DNA of 37,846 nt, from assembly GCA_027483885.1 (NCBI GenBank), contig JAIXTO010000061.1:1-37846 (forward strand), given 5' to 3'. Made by a program: the position numbers and the translations under genes. The notes beneath the pieces are model-generated. The model worked only from the letters and a program-made list of their open reading frames with translations. It was not told where the DNA came from and made no database searches. This DNA is from Rhizobiaceae bacterium (lineage in GTDB: Bacteria > Pseudomonadota > Alphaproteobacteria > Rhizobiales > Rhizobiaceae). Position 1 is the first letter of the stretch; every line of letters begins with the position of its first letter. Shown here one piece after another: positions 1-10,103 of this stretch.

Positions 1-272
1 CGGTGCAGGCACAGGTGCTGAACCTGCTTGCCGACCTGCAGGAAGAATTCGGCCTGACCTATGTGTTCATCAGCCATGACCTGTCGGTGGTACGCTACAT
101 CGCTGACGAGGTGATGGTGATGTATTACGGCGAAGCGGTGGAATACGGCACGCGTGATGAGGTGTTCAGCGCTCCGAGCCATGCCTATACGCGCACGCTC
201 TTTGCCGCCACCCCGCGCGCCGACGTCGAATCCATCCGCGCTCGCGTGGAAAAGAAGCGCGCCGCACGCTGA
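1..272 (+). CDS. Oligopeptide/dipeptide-type ABC transporter ATP-binding protein, C-terminal fragment
   Basis: The gene enters from the left edge (reading frame from base 3) and only the last 89 residues are visible. They contain the H-loop in FISHDLSVV, the usual D-loop-distal helix, and a C-terminal tail with SAPSHAYTRTLFAATP. That tail is typical of DppD/DppF/OppF-type ATPases, whose extra C-terminal region follows the nucleotide-binding core. The protein would power import of peptides, opines or similar solutes, but the substrate cannot be told from this fragment. Walker A and the signature motif lie outside the window. The gene is convergent with the DUF1349 gene, and a hairpin lies between them. 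Confidence 0.85.
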   Translation, partial: VQAQVLNLLADLQEEFGLTYVFISHDLSVVRYIADEVMVMYYGEAVEYGTRDEVFSAPSHAYTRTLFAATPRADVESIRARVEKKRAAR

Positions 273-284
273 CCGTTTTCAAAG

Positions 285-316
285 CTGCCCGGCAGCCTGC
301 AATAGGTGCCGGGCAG
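285..316. terminator. Hairpin between convergent genes, likely bidirectional terminator
   Basis: CTGCCCGGCA (285-294) and TGCCGGGCAG (307-316) form a perfect 10-bp GC-rich stem with a 12-nt loop. It sits 12 bases after the ABC ATPase stop and 10 bases past the DUF1349 stop on the other strand. Only short T runs flank it, so termination is inferred from stem strength and position. Confidence 0.5.
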
Positions 317-326
317 TTCATGCATG

Positions 327-908
327 TCACGACAGGTCGTGCAGATCCTTGCCAAGCGGATCGGTGACGGAAAAATCCGAAAAATGAACGGCAAGCCCAG
401 CGCGCTCCGGCGTGCAGCACATCGGCCCAACGCTGTAAAATTCAGCCTCCGGAAACGGGCAGAGGCGCACCAGCGGCCAATGCGTGCCGTCCGCCGATGC
501 CTGCAGCCGCAGCGAACCTTTCTCCACCGTGATCCGCAGGTAAAAATCGCTTGCATCCTGCGCATAAGGTGCGGTTGCCCAGTCGGATTGACCAAGTGTC
601 AGCACGCTGCCGAGGCAGGCGACATCATCGGAAAACTCGATACCCGCCTTCAGCCAATGCTCGTCATCGATGCGCACCATCATGCCCGCCTGATCGTAAA
701 GCTGGTCATATTTGGCGCGCACGCGGACCTGCGCCGTGAAGGCGCCGGCGCGGCGATGGCCGAAAAAATGGCCGCTATCGCGGGTGAAGCCGTAATAGGT
801 CTTGCGCCAGAAATCGCTGCCCTTGTCGGTCACCACATGCAGGTCGTTACCGTCGAGCGACCATTTTTCGGGTGCGTTCAGCCATTCGCAGGTTTTAAAC
901 AATGTCAT
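327..908 (-). CDS. DUF1349 domain-containing protein (concanavalin A-like fold)
   Basis: This 193-residue protein matches the DUF1349 family. Features seen are the N-terminal W-x-N-x-P-x-x-W pattern (CEWLNAPEKW), TDKGSDFWRKTYYGF, the central YDQAGMMVRIDDEHWLKAGIEF and the final AGLAVHFSDFSV. Members are soluble, adopt a jelly-roll fold and are often annotated as regulation of enolase protein 1; no enzymatic activity is established. The start at 908 is preferred over an upstream in-frame ATG because a GGAGG lies 7 bases before it (complement of 916-920). No signal peptide is visible, so it should be cytoplasmic. It is divergent from recQ across a 138-bp gap, with no functional link apparent. 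Confidence 0.85.
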   Translation of the reverse strand: MTLFKTCEWLNAPEKWSLDGNDLHVVTDKGSDFWRKTYYGFTRDSGHFFGHRRAGAFTAQVRVRAKYDQLYDQAGMMVRIDDEHWLKAGIEFSDDVACLGSVLTLGQSDWATAPYAQDASDFYLRITVEKGSLRLQASADGTHWPLVRLCPFPEAEFYSVGPMCCTPERAGLAVHFSDFSVTDPLGKDLHDLS

Positions 909-1046
909 TATGCTTCCTCCTAGCCGGGAAGTTTTAGACGGCAACATCCGGATTTCCAAGCCGCGAACAGTGTCTATGTGACGGAAAGCCCTCGCGGTTG
1001 TCGCCCAGCCGGTGCATAATGGCCGTCACCCCATGAAAGCAAATCC

Positions 1047-2906
1047 ATGCCGCAGACGAAGTCCCGTATCGATCCCCTGTTTGACGCCCACGGAACCAAG
1101 AATCCGCTCGCCGTTCTGAAAGAGATTTACGGTTATCCGGCGTTTCGCGGACGGCAGGCCGAGGTCGTCAACCGCGTGGTGTCCGGTGGCGATGCGGTCG
1201 TGCTGTTTCCGACGGGGGCCGGCAAGTCGCTGTGCTTCCAGATCCCGGCGCTCTGCCGCAACGGCGTCGGCATTGTCGTCTCGCCGCTGATTGCGTTGAT
1301 GCGGGATCAGGTGGAGGCGCTGAAGCATCTGGGCGTGAAGGCTGCCGCCCTCAACTCGTCGCTCACCCGCGAGGAATTTCTCGACGTGCGCCGGGCCGTT
1401 GCCGATGGCACGCTCGATCTTCTTTATGTGACGCCCGAGCGCATCGTCACGCCCGCCTTCAAGGAGATGATCGGCACGGCGAAGATTGCGCTCTTTGCTA
1501 TCGATGAGGCCCATTGCGTCTCGCAATGGGGCCATGATTTCCGGCCCGAATACCGCGAGCTTGGCCAGCTTGGGACGCTTTATCCCGGCGTTCCCCGCAT
1601 CGCGCTGACGGCGACCGCCGATCCCCATACCCGCGAAGACATTATCGACAGGCTGGGGCTGCGCACGGCCGAAGTGTTCACCACTTCGTTCGACCGGCCG
1701 AACATTGCCTATGAAATCGTCGAGCGCGACCAGCCGCGCCAGCAGTTGTTGCGGTTTCTGTCGCGCCATACGGGATCGAGCGGCATCGTTTATTGCCTGT
1801 CGCGCGCCAAGGTGGAGGATACGGCCGCCTGGCTGAACGAGCAGGGCGTGCGCGCGCTTGCCTATCACGCTGGCATGGACCGCAGCATTCGCGACGCCAA
1901 TCAGGATGCGTTTCTGAAGGAAGAAGATCTGTGCCTCGTCGCAACCGTCGCCTTCGGCATGGGCATCGACAAGCCGAACGTGCGTTATGTCGCCCATCTC
2001 GATCTGCCGGGATCGGTGGAGGCCTATTACCAGGAGACGGGACGCGCCGGCCGTGACGGCCTGCCGTCAGAGGTCTGGATGGCCTATGGCATGGCCGATG
2101 TCATCCAGCGCGGGCGGATGATCGACGAGGGCGGATCGAGCGACGAGATCAAGCGGGTGGAACGCGCCAAGCTGAACGCGCTTCTCGGCATCTGCGAGAC
2201 ACCGGGCTGCCGACGCCAGGCGATTCTGGCGCATTTCGGCGAGGCACATCCCGGCCAATGCGGCAATTGCGACACCTGCCTGAAGCCGGTGGAAACCTGG
2301 GATGGCACGGAAGCCGCCATCAAGGCGCTGGCGGCGATCTATCGCACTGGCGAGCGGTTTGGCACCGGCCACCTGATCGATGTGCTCCTGGGCAATGTAA
2401 ACGAAAAGACCACCCGCTTCGGGCACGCCGATATGCCCGTCTTCGGCGCCGGCAAGGATATCGCGTCAAAAACCTGGCAGTCCGTCTATCGCCAATTGCT
2501 GGCAGCCGGGCTGATCAGCGTTGATCACGCAGCGTTCGGCGCGCTGAAGCTGGAGCCCGAGGCGCGCGCCGTCTTCAAGCGCGAACGGGACGTGCGCTTT
2601 CGCAAGGACCGCCCGACCAAGGGCAAGGCGTCCCGCGCTGCATCGCCCAGTTCGACCAATGCACGCTCGGCGCTGGAGGGCTCGGAGATGGAGCTGTTCG
2701 AGGCGTTGCGTGTGGCACGACGCACGATTGCCAAGGATCTGGCCGTGCCGCCCTATCTCATCTTCCCGGATACGACGCTGGTGGCCTTTGCCAAGGAACG
2801 CCCGACAACCGAGGACGAGCTTCTCGCCATTTCCGGTGTCGGCCAATCCAAGCTGGAACGGTATGGCGAGGCATTTCTCGACGTCATCCGCGCCTTCGAG
2901 GCCTGA
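1047..2906 (+). CDS. recQ: ATP-dependent DNA helicase RecQ
   Basis: This is a 619-residue RecQ, a 3'-5' DNA helicase of recombinational repair and fork restart. Visible features are Walker A TGAGKS at residues 56-61, the DEAH box at 153-156 followed by the RecQ-specific aromatic loop [13 protein letters not shown], and the helicase C-terminal motif [10 protein letters not shown] near 330. The RQC zinc site has cysteines in CETPGC and CGNCDTC near 380-410, followed by a winged helix. A C-terminal HRDC domain begins near 545. The length is close to E. coli RecQ (about 610). The ATG at 1047 gives the N-terminus expected for the family; an ATG at 1033 is out of frame. It converges with the truncated integrase. 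Confidence 0.97.
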   Translation: MPQTKSRIDPLFDAHGTKNPLAVLKEIYGYPAFRGRQAEVVNRVVSGGDAVVLFPTGAGKSLCFQIPALCRNGVGIVVSPLIALMRDQVEALKHLGVKAAALNSSLTREEFLDVRRAVADGTLDLLYVTPERIVTPAFKEMIGTAKIALFAIDEAHCVSQWGHDFRPEYRELGQLGTLYPGVPRIALTATADPHTREDIIDRLGLRTAEVFTTSFDRPNIAYEIVERDQPRQQLLRFLSRHTGSSGIVYCLSRAKVEDTAAWLNEQGVRALAYHAGMDRSIRDANQDAFLKEEDLCLVATVAFGMGIDKPNVRYVAHLDLPGSVEAYYQETGRAGRDGLPSEVWMAYGMADVIQRGRMIDEGGSSDEIKRVERAKLNALLGICETPGCRRQAILAHFGEAHPGQCGNCDTCLKPVETWDGTEAAIKALAAIYRTGERFGTGHLIDVLLGNVNEKTTRFGHADMPVFGAGKDIASKTWQSVYRQLLAAGLISVDHAAFGALKLEPEARAVFKRERDVRFRKDRPTKGKASRAASPSSTNARSALEGSEMELFEALRVARRTIAKDLAVPPYLIFPDTTLVAFAKERPTTEDELLAISGVGQSKLERYGEAFLDVIRAFEA

Positions 2907-2967
2907 GATCGGGGGACGCGGCGTCAGAGACCGGCGTTTTTATGGCTGTTGGCGCTGAGATAACCGC

Positions 2968-3942
2968 CTACGTCACGGATGCAGGGCCTGCGCGCAAGGA
3001 CTCGCCGGAAAAACGGGCCTCCCGGTCAGTCTTGGACAGATCGCCGTCAATGCCGGCAGCAAGGGCCGTGCGCTTGACAAGGCGGGCAACCTCGCGGTCG
3101 TTCAGGCGTTCGGAGCCAACCTTCTTGCCCTCACCGGTTACGCGCCGAAACAGCGGGCCATGCGGAATGCGCGCCAGCGACAGCCAGGTTTCGAGCGCAA
3201 AGACGGGGCAGGTGGCATCCGATGTGCCCCGGCCGATGTCCACGTGGCGAAAGCCGGTCTTGCCGCGTAACGTCACGAGCAGGCCCTCGTCGCGGATCTC
3301 GATCCAGCCGCGTCCGTCTTGCGTCTGGTCACGGCCAACATCAAGACCGACGATCTCGGAGCGGCGCAGGCCCCCGGAAAAACCGATCAGCAGCATCGCC
3401 CGGTCGCGCAGGCCGCGCAGCGTTCCCCGGTCAAGCGTTTCAAGCATGGCAAGAAGGTTTTCCTGCGTCACCGTTTCCTTCTGGCGCTGTGGTGCTGCGT
3501 GGCGGTTGCGGATGCCGGCAAGAACCGTTGCGATATGACGATCCTTACGATCCAGCGGCGCGCCGCGCTGGGTGTAGTTCCACGACAGCGACGACAACCG
3601 CCGTCCGATGGTGGAGACGGAATTTTCTCTGGATTGCGGGTCCGCTTCGCCGCTGGCGCAGGCCGTGACGTATAGCCCGACGACCTGCGGATCGGGCGGC
3701 AACACGTCGAGCCCGTTGCGGCGGCACCAGGCGGAAAAATGCTTCCAGTCAGAACTATAGGCGCGCCGCGTATTGGCGGAACTGGGCGCTTCCCCAGAGA
3801 TGCGCGCCTGCGTCGAGAGACCTTCCAGATGCGCCGGCATCGAGGGCCTTTGCCGCTCCGCCATCGCGGACGAGACGTTCGCCTCTTCTGCATCGGTGCT
3901 GTCGTGGGTCTCGGAGGAACGATGAGCGGTGATTCGGTTCAT
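2968..3942 (-). CDS. Tyrosine recombinase/integrase, C-terminally truncated, probably inactive
   Basis: This 324-residue protein has an N-terminal SAM-like core-binding domain (about 50-150, with TRRAYSSDWKHFSAWC) and a phage-integrase catalytic domain from about 160. Catalytic Arg is seen in GLRRSE (R193) and the beta-hairpin Lys in RGKTG (K228). The H-x-x-R motif is altered: FSGESLRAG has Glu314 where the family has His, though R317 remains. The frame stops seven residues after R317, so the His/Trp and the nucleophilic Tyr, normally some 50 residues further on, are missing. I found no continuation in the other frames before recQ. It therefore looks like a decaying gene or a remnant that could at most bind DNA. 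It lies 57 bases downstream of kdpE on the same strand. Confidence 0.75.
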   Translation of the reverse strand: MNRITAHRSSETHDSTDAEEANVSSAMAERQRPSMPAHLEGLSTQARISGEAPSSANTRRAYSSDWKHFSAWCRRNGLDVLPPDPQVVGLYVTACASGEADPQSRENSVSTIGRRLSSLSWNYTQRGAPLDRKDRHIATVLAGIRNRHAAPQRQKETVTQENLLAMLETLDRGTLRGLRDRAMLLIGFSGGLRRSEIVGLDVGRDQTQDGRGWIEIRDEGLLVTLRGKTGFRHVDIGRGTSDATCPVFALETWLSLARIPHGPLFRRVTGEGKKVGSERLNDREVARLVKRTALAAGIDGDLSKTDREARFSGESLRAGPASVT

Positions 3943-3999
3943 GCACCCATCATGCCCCGATCCGGTGCGTTTCGCACTATTGCCGTTGAATAACAGGCC

Positions 4000-4686
4000 T
4001 CAATCGACCACCAGCCGGTAACCGACGCCAGGTTCGGTGCGCACGATGGTCGGGCGGGTCGGGTCCCGTTCGATCTTCTGGCGCAGCTGGCCGATGAAGA
4101 CCCTGAGGTAATGCAGGTCCTCGCCATGTGCCGGCCCCCAGGCGGAGGTGAGTAATGTCTTATGGGTGACGACGCGCCCCGCGTGGCGCCCGAGGAGCGT
4201 CAGAAGATCGTATTCCTTCGGCGTGAGCCGGATCGGCTCGCCGTTGCGCGAGACCAGCCGACGTACGGTATCGATGGTCAGATCATCCGCCACCATCACG
4301 GTCGGTGCCGTCTCAGCCTTGCCGCGATGGCGCAATGCGCTGCGGATGCGTGCCGTCAATTCACCGATGCCGAAGGGTTTTTCCACGTAATCGTCGGCGC
4401 CGAGGTCAAGAGCTGCGATCTTCTCGCTTTCGCGGTCGCGGGCCGAGAGGATGACGATTGGGATCGTGGACCAGCCGCGCAGGCTTGCGATGACATCCTT
4501 GCCGTCCATGTCCGGCAGGCCGAGATCGAGGATGACCAGATCGGGTGCAGCCGTTGCCACGGCCTTCAACGCCTCGGCCCCGGTTGCCGCCTCGATCACA
4601 TCATAACCGGCGGCGGAAAGCGCCGGTTTCAGGAAACGCTGGATCTGCGGCTCGTCGTCCACCACGAGAATGCGCGCTTGCGTCAT
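4000..4686 (-). CDS. kdpE: KdpE, potassium-responsive response regulator
   Basis: This 228-residue OmpR/PhoB-type regulator activates kdp transcription after phosphorylation by KdpD. The receiver domain (1-120) has the acidic pair DDE at 10-12, phospho-acceptor Asp54 in VILDLGLPD, and the conserved Thr/Ser and Lys (VILSARD, EKPFG). The winged-helix effector domain (about 130-228) shows RLTPKEYDLLTLL and a C-terminal RTEPGVGYRLV. The start ATG overlaps the kdpD stop in an ATGA arrangement (4683-4686), which implies translational coupling. It is the last gene of the kdp operon. Confidence 0.97.
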   Translation of the reverse strand: MTQARILVVDDEPQIQRFLKPALSAAGYDVIEAATGAEALKAVATAAPDLVILDLGLPDMDGKDVIASLRGWSTIPIVILSARDRESEKIAALDLGADDYVEKPFGIGELTARIRSALRHRGKAETAPTVMVADDLTIDTVRRLVSRNGEPIRLTPKEYDLLTLLGRHAGRVVTHKTLLTSAWGPAHGEDLHYLRVFIGQLRQKIERDPTRPTIVRTEPGVGYRLVVD

Positions 4687-7430
4687 GCCGGGCGTCCAGA
4701 CGTGGACGGTCCGCCGGGGGTGCGGGTGGGGGCCGTTGTCGTTGCAAACCGCATGACGATCCGCGTCCCTCTCTTTTTCACGGCCGGGCTTTCGGCATGG
4801 ATGCGCCCGCCCATGGCCTCGATGAAGCCGCGCGCAATCGACAATCCAAGCCCGGTTCCCGGTGCGCGGCCATCGGGCTTGCCGCGGCGATAGAATTTCT
4901 CAAACACCCGGTCTATATCGTCAGGTGGAATGCCTTTGCCAAGATCGGTCACGGAAATCAGCACGTCCTGATCGTCGCGCCGGGCATAGACGTTGATCGG
5001 CTCGTCGCCGCCGTATTTGACGGCATTGTCGAGCAGGTTGAACAGCACCTGGCCAAGCAGCACGCTGTCACCTTCGATCAGCGGCAGGTCGCTGGCAATA
5101 CCGGTTTCGATGATGCGGCCGGGGAAATATTTGCGCGTACGCTCCACCGCCGTTTGCACCACGTCGGCCACATCCACCCAGTCGCGTTTTGCTTTCAGCG
5201 TGCCTGCTTCGATGCGCGTCATGTCGAGAAGATTTGCCACGAACCGGCTCATCCGGCTGCCTTCCTCCTCGATCGACTGGAGAAGATCGTCGCGGCTTTC
5301 CGGGCTCATGCGGTCGCCGAGCTGACGGAGGCTGGTGACGGAGCCGGTGATGGTGGCGAGCGGCGTGCGCAGATCGTGCGAGATGGAGGATAAAAGCGCG
5401 TCGCGGTAGCGTTCGCCCTCCAGCCGTGCCGCTTGGGCAACGCTTGCCTCCGACAGGCGCGCACGGTCGATGGCCAGCGCCGTCTGGTCGAGGATGGCGG
5501 CAAGGGCGCGCTCGGCATTGACGTCGAGGCGCTCGGTCGTCTGCTCCACACCGCAGACGCCGACGACGCCATGCGGGCTTGAGAGAGGGCGGAATTCGAA
5601 GCGGCTGTTGGGAAGCGTACCGGTGCCGTGGCCCGCTTTTTCCTGCTTGTCCTGCGCCCACCGTGCCGCTGTCATATCCGTCACGTCAAGCTCGGTATCC
5701 GGCGGCCAGGCGGCGGCGATTTTCAGGTCGGCGCCTTCAGGGGTCAGCAGCACGACATTGCGGCGAAGGCTTGCCTGCATTTGCGATACGGCGGCCCAGA
5801 TCGCATCCTCGGCCTTTTCCGTACCGGCAAGCCTGCGGGAGAAATCGTAGAGTGATTGCAGGGCAGTGGCCCGCACGCGCGCCGTTTCGGCCTGTTCCTG
5901 GATGCGCGAGGCAAAACCGCCGGCAATCACCGCCACGGCAAAAAAGACGATCAGCGCAAACACCTCGTGCGGGGCAGCGATGGTGAAGGTGTAGAAAGGC
6001 GCGATAAAAAAGAAATTGTAGCAGAGGGCAGACAGGATCACGGCGATCAGCGCTGCTGCATAACCGGCCGTGACTGCCGCGCCGAGGACGGCCAGCAGAA
6101 ACAGCAGCGAGATGTTGGGCAGATGCATGATCCGGTCGATGGCGACACCGGTTCCTGTTGCAAGCGTCACCAATGGCACGGCAACGAGGGCGGCCTGAAT
6201 GAGGCCGGCGCGTGACAGGACAGGGAGGCGCCGGATACTTTTGGACGCACGAACCTCTTCCCGGTCCCCGGTGACGAGATGGATGCCGAGACCGGAGGCG
6301 CGACTTGCCAGCGCATCCGGCAGAGACTGCGACCAGAAGGGTCTTTCGCCCTTGCTCCAGCTGCGGCCCCAGCCTTTGCCGCGCGGAGCGCCGATGACGA
6401 TCTGGGTTGCATGTTCTCGCCGTGCAAGCTTCAGGATTTCCTCGACGAAATCCGTGCCGATGACCCGGCGCGTTTCCCCGCCAAGCTGTTCGGCGAGGCG
6501 AAAGATACGCTCGATCTGCTCGATGCCGGCGCGGCCTTCCGCTTCCCGGTCGGCGCGTTCGACCGAGACGACGATCCACGGTGCGTTCAGCCCGGAGGCG
6601 AGCCGGCTTGCCACGCGCACCACCTTTTCCGACAGCGTATCGGCGCCGACACAGACGATCATACGCTCGCCCGATGCCCACGGGCCTTCGATGGCATTCT
6701 GCTTGAGGTAATCGACCATCTGGTCGTCCACCCGGTCGGCGGTGCGGCGAAGCGCCAGTTCGCGAAGCGCCGTCAGGTTGCCCAGCCGGAAGAAGCGATC
6801 GGCCGCCCGTCCGGCATTTTCGGGCAGGTAGACCTTGCCCTCCTTCAGCCGCTCGATCAGTTCGCTCGGCGGAAGATCGACCAGCAGAACCTCGTCGGCC
6901 CGCTTCAGCACCACATCCGGCACCCGCTCGCGCACGATCACACCGGTGATGTCGGCGACAAGATCACCGAGGCTTTCCAGATGCTGGATGTTGAGCGCCG
7001 TCCACACATGGATGCCGGCGCCGAGCAGTTCCTCGATATCCTGATAACGTTTTGGATGACGGCAGGCTTCGGGATTGCTGTGGGCGAGTTCATCGACGAT
7101 GACGATATGCGGCCGGCGGGCAAGGGCCGCATCGAGATCGAATTCTTCCAGCATGCGCCCGCGATGGGGCACCCGCATGCGCGGCAAGACGTCGAGCCCG
7201 TCGAGAAGGGCGGCTGTTTCGCTGCGGCCGTGGGTTTCCACAAGGCCGATCACCAGATCGACGCCATCCGCCCTCAGCCGGCGCGCCCGCGCCAGCATGG
7301 CATAGGTCTTTCCGACGCCGGGGGCAGCGCCGAGAAAGACCGTCAGCTTGCCCCGGCCATCCTTGCCGGCCAGCGCCAGCAGGGCATCCGGGTCTGGCCG
7401 GCGCTGTGTGGTGCGGTCGTCATCCGCCAT
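4683..7430 (-). CDS. kdpD: KdpD, potassium-sensing histidine kinase
   Basis: This 915-residue membrane sensor kinase is close in size to E. coli KdpD (894). From the N-terminus it has the KdpD domain with Walker A GAAPGVGKT (34-42) and the IVDELAH Walker B, then a universal-stress-protein-like domain (about 250-375). Four closely spaced transmembrane helices follow (about 400-500), then a GAF-like segment. The HisKA domain has phospho-acceptor His in SSISHDLRTPL (around residue 685), and the ATPase domain shows NLLDNAVKYGG, DLGKGIPP and GTGLGLSI. It senses low potassium or osmotic stress and phosphorylates KdpE. It follows kdpC by 53 bases and overlaps kdpE by 4. Confidence 0.97.
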   Translation of the reverse strand: MADDDRTTQRRPDPDALLALAGKDGRGKLTVFLGAAPGVGKTYAMLARARRLRADGVDLVIGLVETHGRSETAALLDGLDVLPRMRVPHRGRMLEEFDLDAALARRPHIVIVDELAHSNPEACRHPKRYQDIEELLGAGIHVWTALNIQHLESLGDLVADITGVIVRERVPDVVLKRADEVLLVDLPPSELIERLKEGKVYLPENAGRAADRFFRLGNLTALRELALRRTADRVDDQMVDYLKQNAIEGPWASGERMIVCVGADTLSEKVVRVASRLASGLNAPWIVVSVERADREAEGRAGIEQIERIFRLAEQLGGETRRVIGTDFVEEILKLARREHATQIVIGAPRGKGWGRSWSKGERPFWSQSLPDALASRASGLGIHLVTGDREEVRASKSIRRLPVLSRAGLIQAALVAVPLVTLATGTGVAIDRIMHLPNISLLFLLAVLGAAVTAGYAAALIAVILSALCYNFFFIAPFYTFTIAAPHEVFALIVFFAVAVIAGGFASRIQEQAETARVRATALQSLYDFSRRLAGTEKAEDAIWAAVSQMQASLRRNVVLLTPEGADLKIAAAWPPDTELDVTDMTAARWAQDKQEKAGHGTGTLPNSRFEFRPLSSPHGVVGVCGVEQTTERLDVNAERALAAILDQTALAIDRARLSEASVAQAARLEGERYRDALLSSISHDLRTPLATITGSVTSLRQLGDRMSPESRDDLLQSIEEEGSRMSRFVANLLDMTRIEAGTLKAKRDWVDVADVVQTAVERTRKYFPGRIIETGIASDLPLIEGDSVLLGQVLFNLLDNAVKYGGDEPINVYARRDDQDVLISVTDLGKGIPPDDIDRVFEKFYRRGKPDGRAPGTGLGLSIARGFIEAMGGRIHAESPAVKKRGTRIVMRFATTTAPTRTPGGPSTSGRPA

Positions 7431-7483
7431 GCTTGGCTTGCCTTTCTGGACGTCTCTGGACCCCCTTGGGGCTCCCGTTTGCC

Positions 7484-8053
7484 TTACGTCTTTAATGCAT
7501 CAAGCGCCATATTGAGCTTCAGCACGTTAACGCGCGGTTCCCCGACAAGCGCAAGCGCGCGCCCTTCGGTCTGTTGCTCGACAAGGCTTGCCACATCGCT
7601 TTCGGCAAGACCACGGGCCTTTGCGACACGCGCCACCTGGGCGCGGGCAAACTCGGGAGAGATATGCGGATCAAGCCCGGAACCGGAGGTGGTGACCGCA
7701 TCGCCGGGCACAGGACCCGCGATGCCGGTGGCGTGGAGCTTCTCCACGTCGGCTTTTACCCGGTCGCGCAATTTGACCGAGGTCGTGCCGAGATTGGAGC
7801 CGGATGATGAGGCCGCATTATAGGCGTCCGGCGAGGTGGCCGAAGGGCGCGACCAGAAATAGCGGTCGGAGGTAAAGGACTGGCCGATCAGCGCGGAGCC
7901 GAGCACCGTGCCGTTTTTCTCGATCAGGCTGCCGTTCGCTTCTGCCGGCATGACCGCCTGGGCGATGCCGGTGATGGCCAGAGGATAGGCGATGCCGGTC
8001 ATGGCGGTCATGACCACGATCAGCGTGATGGCGGGGCGAAAATGAGAGAGCAT
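7484..8053 (-). CDS. kdpC: KdpC, potassium-transporting ATPase subunit C
   Basis: This 189-residue subunit stabilises the KdpFABC complex and aids nucleotide binding by KdpB. It has a single N-terminal transmembrane helix (about 8-30, [22 protein letters not shown]) and then a soluble domain with the family hallmarks [23 protein letters not shown] and the C-terminal [11 protein letters not shown]. The length is normal for the family (about 190). It starts 2 bases after the kdpB stop on the minus strand, consistent with coupled translation. Confidence 0.97.
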   Translation of the reverse strand: MLSHFRPAITLIVVMTAMTGIAYPLAITGIAQAVMPAEANGSLIEKNGTVLGSALIGQSFTSDRYFWSRPSATSPDAYNAASSSGSNLGTTSVKLRDRVKADVEKLHATGIAGPVPGDAVTTSGSGLDPHISPEFARAQVARVAKARGLAESDVASLVEQQTEGRALALVGEPRVNVLKLNMALDALKT

Positions 8054-8055
8054 GA

Positions 8056-10092
8056 TTACACCAGATGAAGTGCTGTGATGGCAAGGTCGATGATCTTGAT
8101 GCCCGCAAAGGGTAGGAGAAGACCGCCGAGGCCATAGACCAGCAGGTTGCGGCGAAGGAGGGAGGCAGCACCCGACGGGCGATAGGAGACGCCGCGCAGC
8201 GCCAGCGGGATCAGCGCCACGATGATCAGCGCGTTGAAGATGACCGCCGACAGGATGGCCGATTGCGGGGAGGCAAGGCCCATGACGTTCAGCGCATCGA
8301 GCGCCGGATAGGTGGCGACGAACATTGCCGGGATGATGGCGAAATATTTGGCCACGTCATTGGCAATCGAGAACGTGGTGAGCGAACCACGCGTCATCAG
8401 CAGCTGCTTGCCGATCTCGACGATCTCGATGAGCTTTGTCGGGCTGGAATCGAGATCCACCATGTTGGCGGCTTCGCGGGCGGCCTGCGTGCCCGTCTGC
8501 ATGGCGACGCCGACATCCGCCTGGGCAAGGGCTGGCGCATCATTGGTGCCGTCACCGCACATGGCGATCAGACGGCCGCCCTGCTGTTCGCGGCGGATGA
8601 AGGCAAGTTTGTCCTCCGGCGTTGCCTGGGCAAGGTAATCGTCAACGCCGGCTTCCGAGGCAATCGCGGCAGCGGTCACCGGGTTGTCGCCGGTCACCAT
8701 GACAGTGCGGATGCCCATGGCGCGAAGAGCGGCAAAACGTTCCTTGATGCCGGGCTTGACCACGTCCTTCAGGTGGATGGCGCCGAGCAGGCGGTTGCCA
8801 TCGGCAACGGCAAGCGGAGTGCCGCCTGAACGTGCAATGGTATCGACGGCGCGGCGAAAATCTGCCGGGGCGTCGTCTTGGGTGAGACCTGCAAATTTCA
8901 GCACCGCATCGACGGCCCCTTTACGCAGACGGCGGCCGGCAAGATCGACGCCGGAGAGGCGGGTTTCGGCGGTAAAGCCGATCACGGCATCAAACTGTGC
9001 GTTCGGCATGGCCACGCCGAACTCGCCGGTGGCAAGCGCCACGACCGAGCGGCCCTCGGGCGTTTCGTCCGACAGGCTGGCGAGAAGGGCAGCTTCTGCC
9101 AGTTCTACCTGGGTCACGCCGGGGGCTGCGACGAAATCGCTCGCCATGCGGTTGCCGAAGGTGATCGTACCGGTCTTGTCGAGCAAAAGTGTGTCGACGT
9201 CGCCGGCTGCTTCCACGGCACGCCCGGAGGTGGCGATCACATTGAAGCGCACCAGACGGTCCATGCCGGCAATGCCGATGGAGGAGAGGAGGCCGCCGAT
9301 GGTGGTCGGGATCAGGGTGACAAGGAGTGCGGCCAGCACCGTGACGGACAGAACCGTGCCGGAATAGCCGGCAAGGCCCCAGATGGCGACGCAGACGAAG
9401 AGGAAGATCAGCGTCAGGCCGGACAAGAGGATCGACAGCGCGATCTCGTTCGGTGTCTTCTGGCGCTTGGCCCCTTCGATGAGTGCAATCATGCGATCGA
9501 CAAAGCTGGAGCCGGGGGCGACCGTGATCTTCACCTTGATCTCATCCGACAGCACCTGCGTGCCGCCGGTGACGGCCGAGCGGTCGCCGCCGGATTCGCG
9601 GATCACAGGGGCGGATTCGCCGGTGATGGCGCTTTCATTCACCGAGGCAACGCCTTCGATGACTTCCCCGTCGCCGGGGATCAGCTCGCCGGTCTTGACG
9701 ATGACGATGTCGCCGATCTTCAGGCTGGTGGAGGGCACGCTTTCGGTCTTGCCGCCGGCGATGAGACGACGGGCGACCAGCTCAGACTTGGTGCGCTTCA
9801 GGCTGTCGGCCTGGGCGCGGCCGCGCCCTTCGGCAACCGCTTCGGCAAAGGTGGCAAACAGCACCGTAAACCAGAGCCAGGCGGCGATCTGGCCGGAGAA
9901 ACCGGCTTCTGCCGGATTGGAGACAAGATCGCGCAGGAAGAGCAGTGTCACCACGCCGGCGACAACCTCGGTGACAAAGATCACCGGATTGCGCAGCAAC
10001 TGGCGCGGGTTGAGCTTCTTCACCGCATCGCGCATGGCCGGCAGCAGAATGGCGGGGTCCAGAAGACCGGGCGCCTTATGGTCTTTTGACAT
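8056..10092 (-). CDS. kdpB: KdpB, potassium-transporting P-type ATPase catalytic subunit
   Basis: This 678-residue P1A-ATPase hydrolyses ATP to energise potassium uptake through KdpA. The actuator loop TGES is at 157-160; its Ser is the inhibitory phosphorylation site described in E. coli KdpB. The phosphorylated Asp305 lies in DKTGT, followed by the nucleotide-binding and P domains ([37 protein letters not shown]). Transmembrane helices occur near 35-80, 215-275 and at the C-terminus. Size and order match the family. It starts 11 bases after the kdpA stop. Confidence 0.98.
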   Translation of the reverse strand: MSKDHKAPGLLDPAILLPAMRDAVKKLNPRQLLRNPVIFVTEVVAGVVTLLFLRDLVSNPAEAGFSGQIAAWLWFTVLFATFAEAVAEGRGRAQADSLKRTKSELVARRLIAGGKTESVPSTSLKIGDIVIVKTGELIPGDGEVIEGVASVNESAITGESAPVIRESGGDRSAVTGGTQVLSDEIKVKITVAPGSSFVDRMIALIEGAKRQKTPNEIALSILLSGLTLIFLFVCVAIWGLAGYSGTVLSVTVLAALLVTLIPTTIGGLLSSIGIAGMDRLVRFNVIATSGRAVEAAGDVDTLLLDKTGTITFGNRMASDFVAAPGVTQVELAEAALLASLSDETPEGRSVVALATGEFGVAMPNAQFDAVIGFTAETRLSGVDLAGRRLRKGAVDAVLKFAGLTQDDAPADFRRAVDTIARSGGTPLAVADGNRLLGAIHLKDVVKPGIKERFAALRAMGIRTVMVTGDNPVTAAAIASEAGVDDYLAQATPEDKLAFIRREQQGGRLIAMCGDGTNDAPALAQADVGVAMQTGTQAAREAANMVDLDSSPTKLIEIVEIGKQLLMTRGSLTTFSIANDVAKYFAIIPAMFVATYPALDALNVMGLASPQSAILSAVIFNALIIVALIPLALRGVSYRPSGAASLLRRNLLVYGLGGLLLPFAGIKIIDLAITALHLV

Positions 10093-10103
10093 GGGATGAT
10101 CCT

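Noticed and set aside
1026..1997. Long minus-strand open frames opposite recQ, and similar ones opposite the kdp and sulfoquinovose genes
   Set aside because: They are antisense shadows of strongly supported genes, a common effect of high GC content, with His/Arg/Ala-rich translations and no known motif.
2968..3942. Genomic island anchored by the integrase
   Set aside because: The integrase is truncated, there is no tRNA gene or flanking direct repeat, and both neighbours (recQ, kdpE) are core genes.
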